A stretch of 64,000 bases of DNA from Amaurobius ferox (GCA_951213105.1 OX578136.1:75075230-75139229), one strand, 5' to 3'; shown: positions 41,460-51,414, numbered from the stretch's first letter. Numbers and translations: made by a program. Notes: a model not told the origin generated them from the letters alone.

Positions 41460-42020
41460 GTGAGTTATTTTAATAACTTTTTTTTTTTTAATGGAAAAAT
41501 GTATTTGTTTTAATTTTATCCATTCGTGAAAATACTGTTTAGCACATTAAGAAATTAAACGCAACAGTTTAATTGTACTTTGAAAAATATAAACTTATTT
41601 CATGCTCCATCTGAGCGTAGCCACCGCTGACTTTATTAAAACATTTAATAGGACCTACATATAATTTTTAATGTTTCACATATTGAGCCATTCAGTTTAA
41701 TTGTACTTTGAAAAATATAACGTTATTCCCATCGGAATGGAATCATTTTTATTTTTTAGTGATAGATTTGTATGGGCTTCCAAAAATTATATCTTACAAC
41801 TATAATTTTTTTTTTTATATCAACATTTTAGTTTGTATTTTTAATAACACTTTTAAATTCAAATAAATAATGAGTTTAACACATAACTTAAAATAAAACT
41901 AAGAATGAAGCAGCGTTTAAAGAAAAAAACATTTTTAATAAAATATAAAATAATACATAGATTTTTACAAAAGTAATATTCTACTAACTTGTATTTCACA
42001 TATGGAACAGCCCAATCATC
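41460..42020. other. Polinton spacer without gene
   Basis: AT-rich, with TTTAATTGTACTTTGAAAAA occurring twice (41570 and 41697). This is where the missing 3' exons of the 41253 gene would be expected. Confidence 0.4.
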
Positions 42021-42026
42021 GCCGTA

Positions 42027-42145
42027 TTAGTCCTTTACGGTGAGGCTTTTAAAAAATTCAGATAGTGAAACATTGTTTTCATTTGTTTCACAAAACTCTC
42101 GAGCAATTTCTTGAGTGTTTATCATTAAAAGTTCGTGATCGACTA
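42027..42145 (-). pseudogene. Out-of-frame C-terminal extension of the AlkB-PC4 gene
   Basis: Directly after the AlkB-PC4 stop (42143-42145), the -1 frame stays open for about 40 codons with protein-like text (LVDHELLMINTQEIAREFCE) to TAA-equivalent near 42027. Either the gene has suffered a recent frameshift or the true protein ends at 42143; sequence alone cannot decide. Confidence 0.4.
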
Positions 42146-43489
42146 GTCTACAAATTGCATATGAGTGGATACTGTACAGCACTTGTGTTTCAAATCGGTA
42201 CACCCATGACTTTTGCATGTTTCGCGTTGATATGATTTATACAACTCTGCACATAAATTTTTATGTACACACTGCATTAAAATACGTTTTAATTCATAGG
42301 GTGGCAAAGTCGGTAGTGTTTTGACAGGTTTTTGATACTTCACAATACAATTTGGTAGGATATTTGTCAGTAACTGATCCAAAATACAATTAGTAACATC
42401 TTGACTTATATACTGAAGGGTATGAAAATTGTCCTGATTTAATAAGATTAATTTCTTTTTGAACTGTCCAGTGCAAGGTGGTAATTGTTGTAAATATATA
42501 CTGCTTTCATATACACACACTAAAAGTTCATTAATTGTGAAAGATGAATTTTCACTGTCCATATTTGAAATGCGTTTTAAAAATACACTCCACGTATTAG
42601 GCGTGAGTGTTACACCATGAGGGGTAGGCACGATAACATCAGAAGCATTCATCTTGTAGACACGAAAGTGTACTTTAACATTTCCTCGAAAATGTTGCAC
42701 GGTAACGTAAATGTTACATCCCAAATGGTAACGGAACTTTTCAGATGAGGATAATTCTATCGAAACCGATCCACTTTGAGAAGTAGCATAGTTCAGGGCC
42801 GACGATACCAAATTACTTTGCGAATCTGTAGTAGTTATAGATGGAGTATGCATATGGCTCCAATCGATATCAGATATAGGCGAAAGCGCTGCAGGCGGGG
42901 CGTACATTGGAAACTCGCACTTGCGTTTCTGTACAGGCGTTTTAGGTAGAATTTTTCTAAATGTTAGACTTATTCTAGCCTCTGAGACTTCGGGTTCACT
43001 AGCAATTCTATGAGAATAGAATTTGTTGGTTGGCGCATGCATCGCATAAAGCGAACCGTGTTGAAGTGGAATACTTAGAGGAGATTGTCCTTTTCTTTCG
43101 AAAATTATGGATCTCGTAGCACCGAAATTGAGAGCCGCTATAGGTGTTTTAGAGCATAGGGAGGATGCATTGTCCTTGTGTTGTCCTATTTTAGCATGTC
43201 CATCCGCATAGTGGTTTACTAACACAAAATTGTAGCTGTATCCCATATGTTCTTCCACACGTGATTTTATCTCCGATAAGAGAGGTGTCCATTCCTCAGA
43301 ACTGTTTCCAGCGTCTCCAAATGCATATACTTTTCGAGCCGGTTGGTGTGTGCGGCCATGCACCACCACTTGTGATTGTTGAAAAGGTAGACTTTTCAAC
43401 TCTTGGAAAATTAAATCGGCTACATCTACCGAATAAAATTCGCGAACATATTCTACATTCAACTTCTTGCGTTTAAAAAAGATAGACAT
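42143..43489 (-). CDS. AlkB-type 2OG-Fe(II) dioxygenase fused to a PC4 domain
   Basis: Intact 448-residue frame. Residues 15-180 are an AlkB-type dioxygenase: NHYADGHAKIGQHKDN supplies iron ligands His104 and Asp106, FYSHR supplies His160, and RISLTFR supplies the 2-oxoglutarate-binding arginines 172 and 178. AlkB enzymes oxidatively remove alkyl groups from DNA or RNA bases. Residues 251-311 (FRYHLGCNIYVTVQHFRGNV, KVHFRVYKM, GVTLTPNTWSVFLKRI) match the PC4/SUB1 single-strand-DNA-binding fold along its whole length. The linker 181-250 is serine-rich; residues 312-448 are not recognised and end Cys/His-rich. It is transcribed divergently from the polymerase gene over the E-box array. I infer repair or protection of single-stranded replication intermediates. 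The domain calls are firm; the role is inference. Confidence 0.88.
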   Translation of the reverse strand: MSIFFKRKKLNVEYVREFYSVDVADLIFQELKSLPFQQSQVVVHGRTHQPARKVYAFGDAGNSSEEWTPLLSEIKSRVEEHMGYSYNFVLVNHYADGHAKIGQHKDNASSLCSKTPIAALNFGATRSIIFERKGQSPLSIPLQHGSLYAMHAPTNKFYSHRIASEPEVSEARISLTFRKILPKTPVQKRKCEFPMYAPPAALSPISDIDWSHMHTPSITTTDSQSNLVSSALNYATSQSGSVSIELSSSEKFRYHLGCNIYVTVQHFRGNVKVHFRVYKMNASDVIVPTPHGVTLTPNTWSVFLKRISNMDSENSSFTINELLVCVYESSIYLQQLPPCTGQFKKKLILLNQDNFHTLQYISQDVTNCILDQLLTNILPNCIVKYQKPVKTLPTLPPYELKRILMQCVHKNLCAELYKSYQRETCKSHGCTDLKHKCCTVSTHMQFVD

Positions 43490-43559
43490 TTTTAAAAATA
43501 AGCAACGACAACCTTCTAGGAGAACAAACGTTGAGTGAATGAACTCTTATCAAAATAAT

Positions 43560-43875
43560 ATCCCTTATCGTATCATGTGACATGTCACGTGATATTTCTT
43601 ATCGTATCACGTGACACATTACATGATATTTCTTATCTGTAAATCATGTGATGTATGACATGATATTTCTTAGCGAATCACAGGCTGCCATGTGTGATAT
43701 TTCTTATCGTATCATGTGATGTATCACATGATATTCCTTATCTATAAATCATGTGATGTATCACATGACATTCCTTATCGCATCACGTGATGTATTACAT
43801 GACATGTCACGTGACATCTTGTTAGCGAATCACAAGGTTCCACGTATGGAATCACGTGACAAGTTAGATAAGGTT
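43560..43875. promoter_or_regulatory. Bidirectional promoter array of E-boxes and GATA motifs
   Basis: Between the divergent genes are five perfect CACGTG boxes (43586, 43608, 43784, 43808, 43853), several in the fuller palindromes GTCACGTGAC or ATCACGTGAT. At least seven CATGTG/CACATG variants and about six CTTATC motifs (GATA complement) lie in a loose repeating pattern CTTATCGTATCACGTGAYRT. bHLH-leucine-zipper factors of the MITF/TFEB, USF and MYC groups bind such boxes and GATA factors bind the others; which act here is unknown. Confidence 0.65.
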
Positions 43876-44139
43876 TCCGCCCACAATACATGCTACGTGG
43901 AGCTCACTTTGACTCGAGACTTGCGCTAGGAAAGACGTGCTCCTCTTTATTAAAATATCGACAAACGAATTTTCCACAATGATGAACATGATTGTTTCAA
44001 AAGTGAGTTCAAGATGTTTTTCGAATTAAAAATAAAGATACATTTTAAAAAAAACACAAGAACTTTTAAAATTTACAACACAAAAATTAGCTTCATACAC
44101 ATTTCACTTTTTTACATGTTCTGTGTTTTTAATATTAAG

Positions 44140-44280
44140 GATATGACTGTACCAGCTGCCTCTGTGAAAGCTGATGTTACACCCCTTGTGAAAGCTGTTG
44201 TTACACCAGTTGTGAAAGTTGGTGTACTGCCTGCTGCAACACCGACCATGGTGGGAGAGGCCGGACCTAGTGGTGTCCAC
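44140..44280 (+). CDS. Exon 2 of the Polinton polymerase gene
   Basis: Acceptor ATATTAAG|GAT, donor CAC|GTAAGT, 47 codons in phase 0. It codes a low-complexity segment of alternating Val/Ala/Pro/Lys (VKADVTPLVKAVVTPVVKVG), probably an unstructured N-terminal linker ahead of the zinc fingers. Confidence 0.7.
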
Positions 44281-44484
44281 GTAAGTTATTTTATTTCATC
44301 TTTTGGAAGGGGTAGATAGGGAAAACAGCTGTTTTTGGGAGTATAGGATTGTATCGTATATATTTCGCATTTCAGAATTTTAAAAATAAACAGCTGATTC
44401 ATTATCTATGTCATTTTTAGATTGCGTTTAGTTAGTTAGGTGTTTGAAGCAGGCGCTAATATCGGACTTTTGTCTGTTTTTCAG

Positions 44485-44790
44485 ATGTGTCCAACCTGCC
44501 ACAAAGTCTTCACTGCGAAGCGTAATTTACTTCAACACATCAAGACTCACACTGGAGAAAGAGCTTTTTCTTGTGATATATGTGAAAAGACGTTTTCAAG
44601 GAAAACCCATTTAAATCGCCATACCAAAACACATACCAATTCTAAATCACTCCAATGTAACATTTGTAATAAAATGTTCACGAGGGAAGATAATTTAAAC
44701 ACACACAGATAAAGAGATATCCCTGTTCCCTTTGCGAGAGCACCTTTACGAAGAAAGGAAATATGTTGGAGCATGTGCGAATTATGCATA
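44485..44790 (+). CDS. Four C2H2 zinc fingers at the polymerase N-terminus
   Basis: Fingers at 44488-44550, 44569-44634, 44653-44709 and 44718-44790, each CxxC-x12-Hx3-4H with TGE-type linkers (HTGERAF). Finger 4 is out of frame with the first three because of a one-base change near 44711. C2H2 arrays bind specific DNA; here they could guide the polymerase to the termini or to the E-box region. Confidence 0.85.
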
Positions 44791-47700
44791 AAACTCCTGC
44801 CCCTGTTGGATTGAAACGCAAGATCGCTGATGTGGCTTCCGCTTCTAGGAAGCGTGTGAAACGGAGTAATAGGGCTTTGGGGGTCTTCTTAACAGAAACG
44901 TTAGAACCCTCCGAAGGAAATTGCCACGATTTACTACTATCCCTGGAAGAAATGAAGCCGCATATGCAAAATCTCATCCTGGCAGAGTTGAATACGCGCC
45001 AAATTAAGTGGTATGCTGTTCTAAATGTTAGGATGAGCCGAATCAATTCTGATGGGGAGGAGGAGTTTGCTACACCACATTTTCGCACAAAGTGCGTAGT
45101 ATCCTTACAAGAGTACAACGTTGAGGAGCATGTGACACAAGGCATTCAGAAAATATTGAATTCTGTGGAAGAGTTTCACCAGCTCGGATCTGGATGGACC
45201 TTGGATCGAGTACTGAACATGGATGTTTATATCGGATCCTATCGTCCCTTGCGTCCGTCCAGCTTCATTCCACTACCTCCCAAAATAATGGCAAAGAAGG
45301 CAGTTTTGAACATACAGAATGAAGACCAGAAGTGCTTCGTGTGGTGTCTTATCGCACATTGGAAGAATTTAGACTCTTCTGCTACTCCAAAGCGTGTGAG
45401 TCACTACTTGCCATTTGAAGGGGAGGTGAATCTGGGAAACGTGGAGTGTCCAGCGGCAGTATGTAAGATCCCGATTCTCGAGATGCTGAATGTTTGTCGC
45501 ATTAATGTGTTCGGATATGAACTTTATAGAAGATATCTTGCGAGAGAAGGATGGATTGGTCCCCAAGATCAAGGCCAACAGGCCAATGAAGCTCACCAGG
45601 AGTGAGGCAATTGCATTCAACCAGAGCACAGAATGCTATTTATGCAAGAAGCCCTTTAAACACGACGGGGTGAAGTATGTAGGGAAATGTAGAGACCACG
45701 ACCACGTGAGTGGTGCATATCGAGGAGCACTCCATGTGGCGTGCAATCTGAGATTTCGTCTCCCTACTACTATTCCGGTAGTGTTCCATAACTTGAAGAA
45801 TTATGACGGACACCACCTGATGTCGGGGCTTGGTAAATTGAAAGATTACGAAATTACATCCATTGCAGTAAACATGGAGAAGTACATTTCGTTTACCCTT
45901 CAGAAGAAAGGCGAGGGTGTGAGGCTGCATTTTATAGACAGTCTTCAATTTTTAAACACCTCCTTGGAAAAATTGGTAGCCAATCTACCCAAGGAGAAAT
46001 TTACAATTACGAGCACAGCTATGCCAACTAATACTGATCTGCTGCTACGTAAGGGGGTGTACCCATACGAGTACATGGACTCGTATGGAAAATTTGAAGA
46101 CCAGGTGCTGCCTCCACCTTCGGCCTTTTACAGCACACTAACAGAAGAAGATATATGTGAGGACTACAAACATGCTCAGAATGTATGGAGGACATTCAAT
46201 ATGAAGAATCTTGGCGACTATCATGATTTGTACGTCAAAACGGATGTCCTTCTGCTGGCCGACGTATTTGAGCATTTTAGAAAACTGTGTATGACATATT
46301 ATGGTCTAGATTGCGCTCATCTGATGACTGCACCGGGGCTGGCGTGGCAGGCCTCCCTAAAGATGGTAGAACAACCCTTGGACCTCCTAACCGACATTGA
46401 TATGCATCTTTTCGTTGAAAGGGGGATTCGAGCGGGAATATCTGTCATCACCAAACGGTGGGCGCGGGCAAACAACCCATACATGGCCGAGTATGATCAT
46501 ACAGAGCCCACCCGATATTTGATGTATTTAGACGCTAACAACTTGTACGGGTGGGCCATGTCTCAGCCCCTGCCTTATGGGAATTTTGAGTGGGTGTCAC
46601 CATCCTTAGCAAGTGAAGAGTGGATTTTGAGTCTCCCCAGCGATGGAACAGATGGGTACATATTAGAGGTGGATTTGGATTACCCATCTGAATTACACGA
46701 CCTTCATAACGATTATCCACTAACCCCGGAAAAGCTAAAGATCAGTGAAGATATGATTTCTCCATACACGGTAGAAGTTATGAAATCCCTTAAGATGTCT
46801 CGGTTCCAGAGTCATGAAAAGTTAACCCCTAATCTGAACAATAAAAAAAACTATATAGTACATTTTCAAAATTTAAAGTATTATCTGGAACTGGGACTTA
46901 AATTAAAAACCACCCATAAAATTTTAAAATTTAAACAGCGAGCCTGGTTGAAGCCCTACGTTGACTTCAACACAGAACATCGTAAAAGGGCCCAATCAGG
47001 TTTCGAGAAAGATTTTTTTAAATTAATGAATAATGCCGTGTATGGGAAATGCATGGAGAATTTGAGGAACCGGGTGAAGTTGATCTTGTGAAGGACGAGA
47101 AACGTGGGGAGAAACTCATGGCGGCACCCACATTTAAATCTTTTAAAATTTTCAATGAAGATTTGGTAGGGGTCGAGAGACTATACCACAACATCTTATT
47201 GAATATGCCCATATACGTCGGTTTCGCCATTCTGGAGCTTAGTAAACTCCTCATGTACAGATTCCACTATGGATATATGAAGAAAAAATACGGAGCAGAT
47301 GCAACACTTTTGTTTACCGACACCGACTCTCTCACTTATGAGGTCGAGTGTCGGGATTTTTACAAAGACATGCAAGAAAGTAACCACCTCTTTGACACAT
47401 CGGATTATCCGACAGATCATTCCGCCCACAGTGTGTCAAACAAAAAGAGGATAGGTTGTTTTAAGGACGAGCTAAATGGAACACCTGGACTTGAGTTTGT
47501 GGGGCTCAGGTCCAAAATGTATTCTCTCCTCTCCACACAAGGGGAAAAGAAGACTGCTAAAGGTATTTCGAAAACATTCGTAAAGAAACACATAAAGCAC
47601 CAACATTATGTCGAATGTTTGAAAGATGTGCAAACCACCAAATCTTTTCAACATCGTATAGGGAGTGAGTGTCATCGTTTGTATACACTCAAACAAAGTA

Positions 47701-47799
47701 AAGTGGCACTCTCCCCATACGATGACAAACGTTATGTATTGGAAGATGGTATTCACACCTATGCACATGGTCATTGGAACATATTCAAGGAATAGCCAC

Positions 47800-48690
47800 T
47801 CCATTCTTTTTTTTTTCTTCAACATTCAAGACCATTCCAAGATTTTTACATTTTTATTCAAGAACTTTCCACGATTCAAGACCTTTTCACGTTTTTTATT
47901 CAACAACTTTTCACTTTTTTAACACAAGAACTTTCCACGATTTTTTTTAAACAAATCCTTTTTCAAGATTCAAGAACTTTTCACGATTTTGATTACATGA
48001 ACTTTTCACGATACAAGACCGTTTCACGATACAAGAACTTTTCACGATACATGAACTTTTCACGATACAAGATCCTTTCAAGATTTTGAACACAAGAACT
48101 TTCCATGATTCAAGACCTTTTCACAATTTTGATTACAAGAAGTTTCCACAATACAAGAACTTTTCACGATTTTGATTACGAGACCTTTTTACTATTTTGA
48201 ATATATGAATTTTTCAAGATTTTTTATCACAATTCAAGAATTTTTACTATTTTGAATATATGAATTTTTCAAGATTTTTATCACAATTCAAGAATTTTTA
48301 CCAAGATTTTTAATACATGAAGATTTTTCCATGTTTACTGCAATAGACCTTTTCAAGATTTTGAACACAAGAACTTTTTTTTTTTTACTATTTTGAATAT
48401 GAGAATTTTTCAAGATATTTTATCGCAATTCAAGAATTTTAACACAAGAACCTTTGAAGATTTTTCGCACAGTGTATTTTCCTGTTCTTCCCTCGTGAGA
48501 ACTTTTGAAGATTTTTAACACAAGACAAGATCCCTTCAAGATTTTAAACACAAGAACATTTGAAGATTTTTTCACACACGACCCTTTCCCTTTCTGGTAG
48601 GTCGGACGGTCTGGGTCTCAACAACAACAACACACGACCCTTTCAAGATATTCATATAGGCTATTTTCAAGAATTTTACTTTCCTCAAAA
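47800..48690 (+). repeat. Degenerate CAAGAACTTTTCACGATTTTGA satellite
   Basis: Starting right after the polymerase stop codon, some 900 bp consist of irregular 18-26 bp units of the form CAAGAACTTTTCACGATTTT with variants (CATGAACTTTTCACGATACA, CAAGACCTTTTCAAGATTTT). No frame stays open. A 42-bp micro-insertion sits at 48589. Possibly the 3' untranslated region of the polymerase gene. Confidence 0.85.
48589..48630 (+). mobile_element. Micro-insertion (42 bp) with 14-bp target duplication
   Basis: CCTTTCTGGTAGGTCGGACG, GTCTGGGTCTCAACAACAAC and a final AA, flanked by the perfect direct repeat CACACGACCCTTTC (48575-48588 and 48631-48644). A 14-bp duplication and a (CAA)n tail are signs of target-primed reverse transcription. 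Confidence 0.9.
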
Positions 48691-49164
48691 GAACTTTGAA
48701 TTTCACTCTACAAATTTTGAATGAACTCTGTTCATTTTTAATGGGAAAATAGGTCTGCCAGTGTGAAGTAATCTAAACTAATAATATTTAACTTAAAATT
48801 AATTCTTATTATAATTTTCTAAATTTTTTTTTTAATTTCATTCATTCTAAAATAATAACTTACTCACTCATTCCTTAAAATTAATTGTTATATTCATTTC
48901 CTTTTCTAAAGCATTTATTCTAAAATATTAAATTGCTCAATCATTCCTTAAAATTAATTGTCATAATCATTTTTTTTTTTAAATCATTTATTCTAAAATA
49001 ATAAATTACTTACTCATTTCTTAAAATTGCTATATTCATTTCTTAAAATTAATTGTTCTATTCATTTTTATTATGTAATTTAATTAAACAAAATTATTTC
49101 ACGCTGGTGGAGAACACTGCCCGAAAGAGTGAAACGACAGAGTGCACCACCTCATGGGGCTGTT
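48691..49164 (+). other. AT-rich Polinton spacer
   Basis: Three diverged rounds of TTCCTTAAAATTAATTGTTA, TATTCATTTC and TTTATTCTAAAATAAT between 48790 and 49075. No gene. Confidence 0.5.
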
Positions 49165-49402
49165 GGAAGTGCACAAACTTTCTCTTCTACTAACATTTCC
49201 CACTTTTTCTAACTTTTCTTTTCATATAATTTATAATATGTAACACTTCTTAATAACATATAACATGTATTTTCAAATGGAAACTTTACTCTTTCTTTTC
49301 ACGACCTTTATTTTTCAGATTATATTTGGATTACAATTTCACATTGGTAAGGTTTTATCTATTCTAACATGCAGTTCATGTGTGGACTTTCACTAATTCT
49401 TA

Positions 49403-49576
49403 TCATAAGGTTGGGACAGGAAGTGCTAATCTCGAACAGAAGCGCTGATACTGACCAAAGCAATTGTTATCTGGATGTTTGAGCAAAAATTGTAAATACT
49501 CGCTTGGACGATTCTCGTAAATGACTGCATTGGAATACATCGGAAGAGTGGTTTTAAGCCAAACTTGCAATAGATT
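49403..49576 (-). pseudogene. Unidentified Polinton coding fragment
   Basis: A 57-codon frame on the - strand reads NLLQVWLKTTLPMYSNAVIY, then ENRPSEYLQFLLKHPDNNCF and ends CSRLALPVPTL at a TGA. Composition is strongly protein-like, unlike the overlapping longer frame (49426-49623), which is probably its shadow. An acceptor-like TTTTTACAG lies just upstream (near 49595), but the frame is broken by a TAA between the two, so it is partial or decayed. No family recognised. Confidence 0.35.
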
Positions 49577-50899
49577 TTAAACGTGTTGGTGTCCTGTAAA
49601 AATAATCGAAACTGTACACTCACTTCTAAGTTCTATAATGGTAGTAAAAATTATACCCTTCACTGTTAAAATGGTTATTCATTGGGTTTTATTTAAACTT
49701 AAAGCTAAAGTTTTGTGGGTGTATCTGTGAAAATTCGTTAGCTTGTTAAATTCTAAATCTGGATATTTCAATTACATCCACCACTTTAAAAATGGTCAAA
49801 TTATATTCAATGCACAATATCATTAAAATGATGTATTTCAGATTATGTGTAACAAATCAGACCGTTGAAGTATCCAGTTACTAGAAATATATTATTAGAA
49901 AAAATAGGTGACAACACCTCATAATGCTGACGTCATTATAGATAAGATCTAATTTTTAATAGCGTAATGAGTGCATATGTCTCATTTATAGATTGGACGC
50001 CAAGCTGCGAAGACATCGAATGTGAGTTCCAATTTTCATTATTATTTTTATAAAAAGAAAAAAAAATCACTTCGTTATTATAATAGTCGTATATGCTGTT
50101 AGATTTATTTTAAAAAAAATCACATTGGTATATATCACTTGGAATGGTCGAATCCTATTCACTTAACGCAATTTTGTGTTCGCTGGAAATCCGTATTCAA
50201 TTTGTTTTTAAACATTTGAAATCATTTCGATAATTAGATTTATTTTTAAAAAAATCACACTAGTATATATCAAACACACACACACTTAGAATGGTCGAAT
50301 CCTGTTTACTTCATTTTAACTAAGTATAATACGCTATTTTAAAGCTTGCCAAATATATTGTGTACGTGTATAAATTTGTTTTTAAGTGTACAACACTTAA
50401 AAGGGTTGTTCACTTCATTTTAGCTACGTATAATGCACTATTTTAAAGCTTGCCAAATATATTGTGTACGTGTATAAATTTGTTTTTAAGTGCACAACAC
50501 ATAAAAGGGTTGAATCCTATTCACTTAATACAATTTTTGTGTTCACTGGAAATCCGTAATCTATTTGTTTTTAAACATTCGAAATCATTTCGTTATTATT
50601 ATAAAAATCATATTGATATATGCTGTTAGATTTATTTAAAAAAAAAAATCCACATTGCTATATATCACTTAATACAATTTTTGTGTTCATTGGAAATCCG
50701 TATTCAATTTGTTTTAAAAATCACAACACAATTTTATATTCAGTCCGTGACATTCTGTTTTAAAACGCACCGAAATCCCCTTATAAAATACATCACTATT
50801 CAATCTGTTCATAACGTGCCGAGCGATTCGAACGAACCTCGAAAAATATTCTATCTCCTGCTTCCTCTGATAAGGTACAGTTCGATGATAATTTTCTAT

Positions 50900-50975
50900 G
50901 GAGCACGGGTGCTGTGGCATAGCGGGTAAGACGCGGTCCTTGTAATCGGATGGTTCCGAGTTCGAGTCCCGCTCC
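50900..50975 (+). other. tRNA-Thr(TGT)-like sequence in the right terminus
   Basis: Mirror copy of the block at 39989-40065: GGAGCACGGGTGCTGTGGCA ... TTCGAGTCCCGCTCC, 76 nt, same box A and box B, with GGTCCTTGTAATCGGATGG in the anticodon arm. Retention of both boxes in the two copies suggests a function or recent homogenisation. Confidence 0.6.
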
Positions 50976-51414
50976 TGACAAGTGAGAAATTAAATTCTTT
51001 TGGGAAAAAAAATGCCGATAGATGGCAGCACTCATCAAAATTCGCCAGAGGGCGCTTTAACTACGTCATGCTGATAAGAACGATCACTTTGTCATTGACC
51101 AGCATAGAGGGAGGACGTGTGCTTAAGAGCTCCAAGGTTATCAATTGCGACACGTCTTCCAATATACTCCGGTGAAAGGTCAGTCAGCGACACGTCATTT
51201 CCAGATTATGCAATCGCTGATTGCGACATCCATTGAAACCACTTTCGAAGGCTCAAAGGTCATCCCCTCTCAGGGCAATTCACTCCGAGGCCTCTTTCGA
51301 AAGAGGCATCCTCCCAAGTGAGGGGGTCTCAAGAGAGGATCCTCCCCAAAGAGGAACCCTCCTCCAGGGGCAGCCGATGCCCAGCTGCCCTTCAACTCTT
51401 ATGTCTCTTCTACT

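Larger units (their letters stand above)
43979..47795 (+). pseudogene. Zinc-finger / protein-primed DNA polymerase B, spliced, three frameshifts
   Basis: Exon 1 (43979-44002), exon 2 (44140-44280, low-complexity VTP/VKA repeats) and a long exon 3 from 44485 join in phase 0 with good splice sites. Exon 3 codes four C2H2 fingers, a Polinton-type pre-polymerase region (CFVWCLIAHWK, RINVFGYE), a CxxC...HDH knuckle (45630-45760), exonuclease motifs (FHNLKNYDGHH, YVKTDVLLLADVFEHF) and polymerase motifs A (LDANNLYGWAM, 46525-46560), B (KLMNNAVYGK, 47019-47048) and C (DTDS, 47319-47330), ending at 47795. In the family this enzyme copies the element from a protein primer at its ends. Frame breaks near 44711, 45525 and 47075 make it non-functional as it stands. 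Assembly error is an alternative for single breaks. Confidence 0.88.
39553..51414. mobile_element. Polinton/Maverick-like element, 11.9 kb
   Basis: The termini are AGTAGAAGAG and CTCTTCTACT, i.e. AG...CT, inverted, with a 6-bp target duplication, all as known for Polintons. Long inverted terminal regions enclose a divergent gene pair: an AlkB-PC4 fusion on - and a zinc-finger protein-primed DNA polymerase on +. There is also a short spliced gene start at 41253 and an unassigned fragment at 49403. Polintons replicate by protein-primed DNA synthesis and integrate with a retroviral-type integrase; no integrase, packaging ATPase, cysteine protease or capsid gene is visible. The copy is therefore reduced or partly deleted, and its polymerase is frameshifted. 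It sits in one unit of the family D tandem array. Confidence 0.9.
49165..51414 (-). repeat. Right terminal inverted region of the Polinton
   Basis: 49165-49312 pairs with 40780-40893 of the left side (CACAAACTTTCTCTTCTACT), and about 50030-51414 pairs with 39553-40710. Between them 49313-50030 has no left counterpart and holds the fragment at 49403. The outer end again carries GAGGCATCCTC/CCTCTTTCGAAAGAGG palindromes, the tRNA-like block and GCCAGAGGGCGCTTT. Confidence 0.78.

Noticed and set aside
43560..43875. Tandem satellite with no regulatory meaning
   Set aside because: Kept as a regulatory candidate instead, because the motifs are concentrated between two divergent starts and units are irregular; neutrality is not excluded.
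45490..45605. Separate start of the polymerase at MFVALMCSDMNF
   Set aside because: The first residues are an out-of-phase reading of the upstream frame; homology changes phase near 45525, so this is a frameshift, not a start.
49426..49623. 65-codon frame MSVQFRLFLQDTNTF...
   Set aside because: The adjacent phase (49403-49576) has clearly better protein composition; this frame is probably its shadow.
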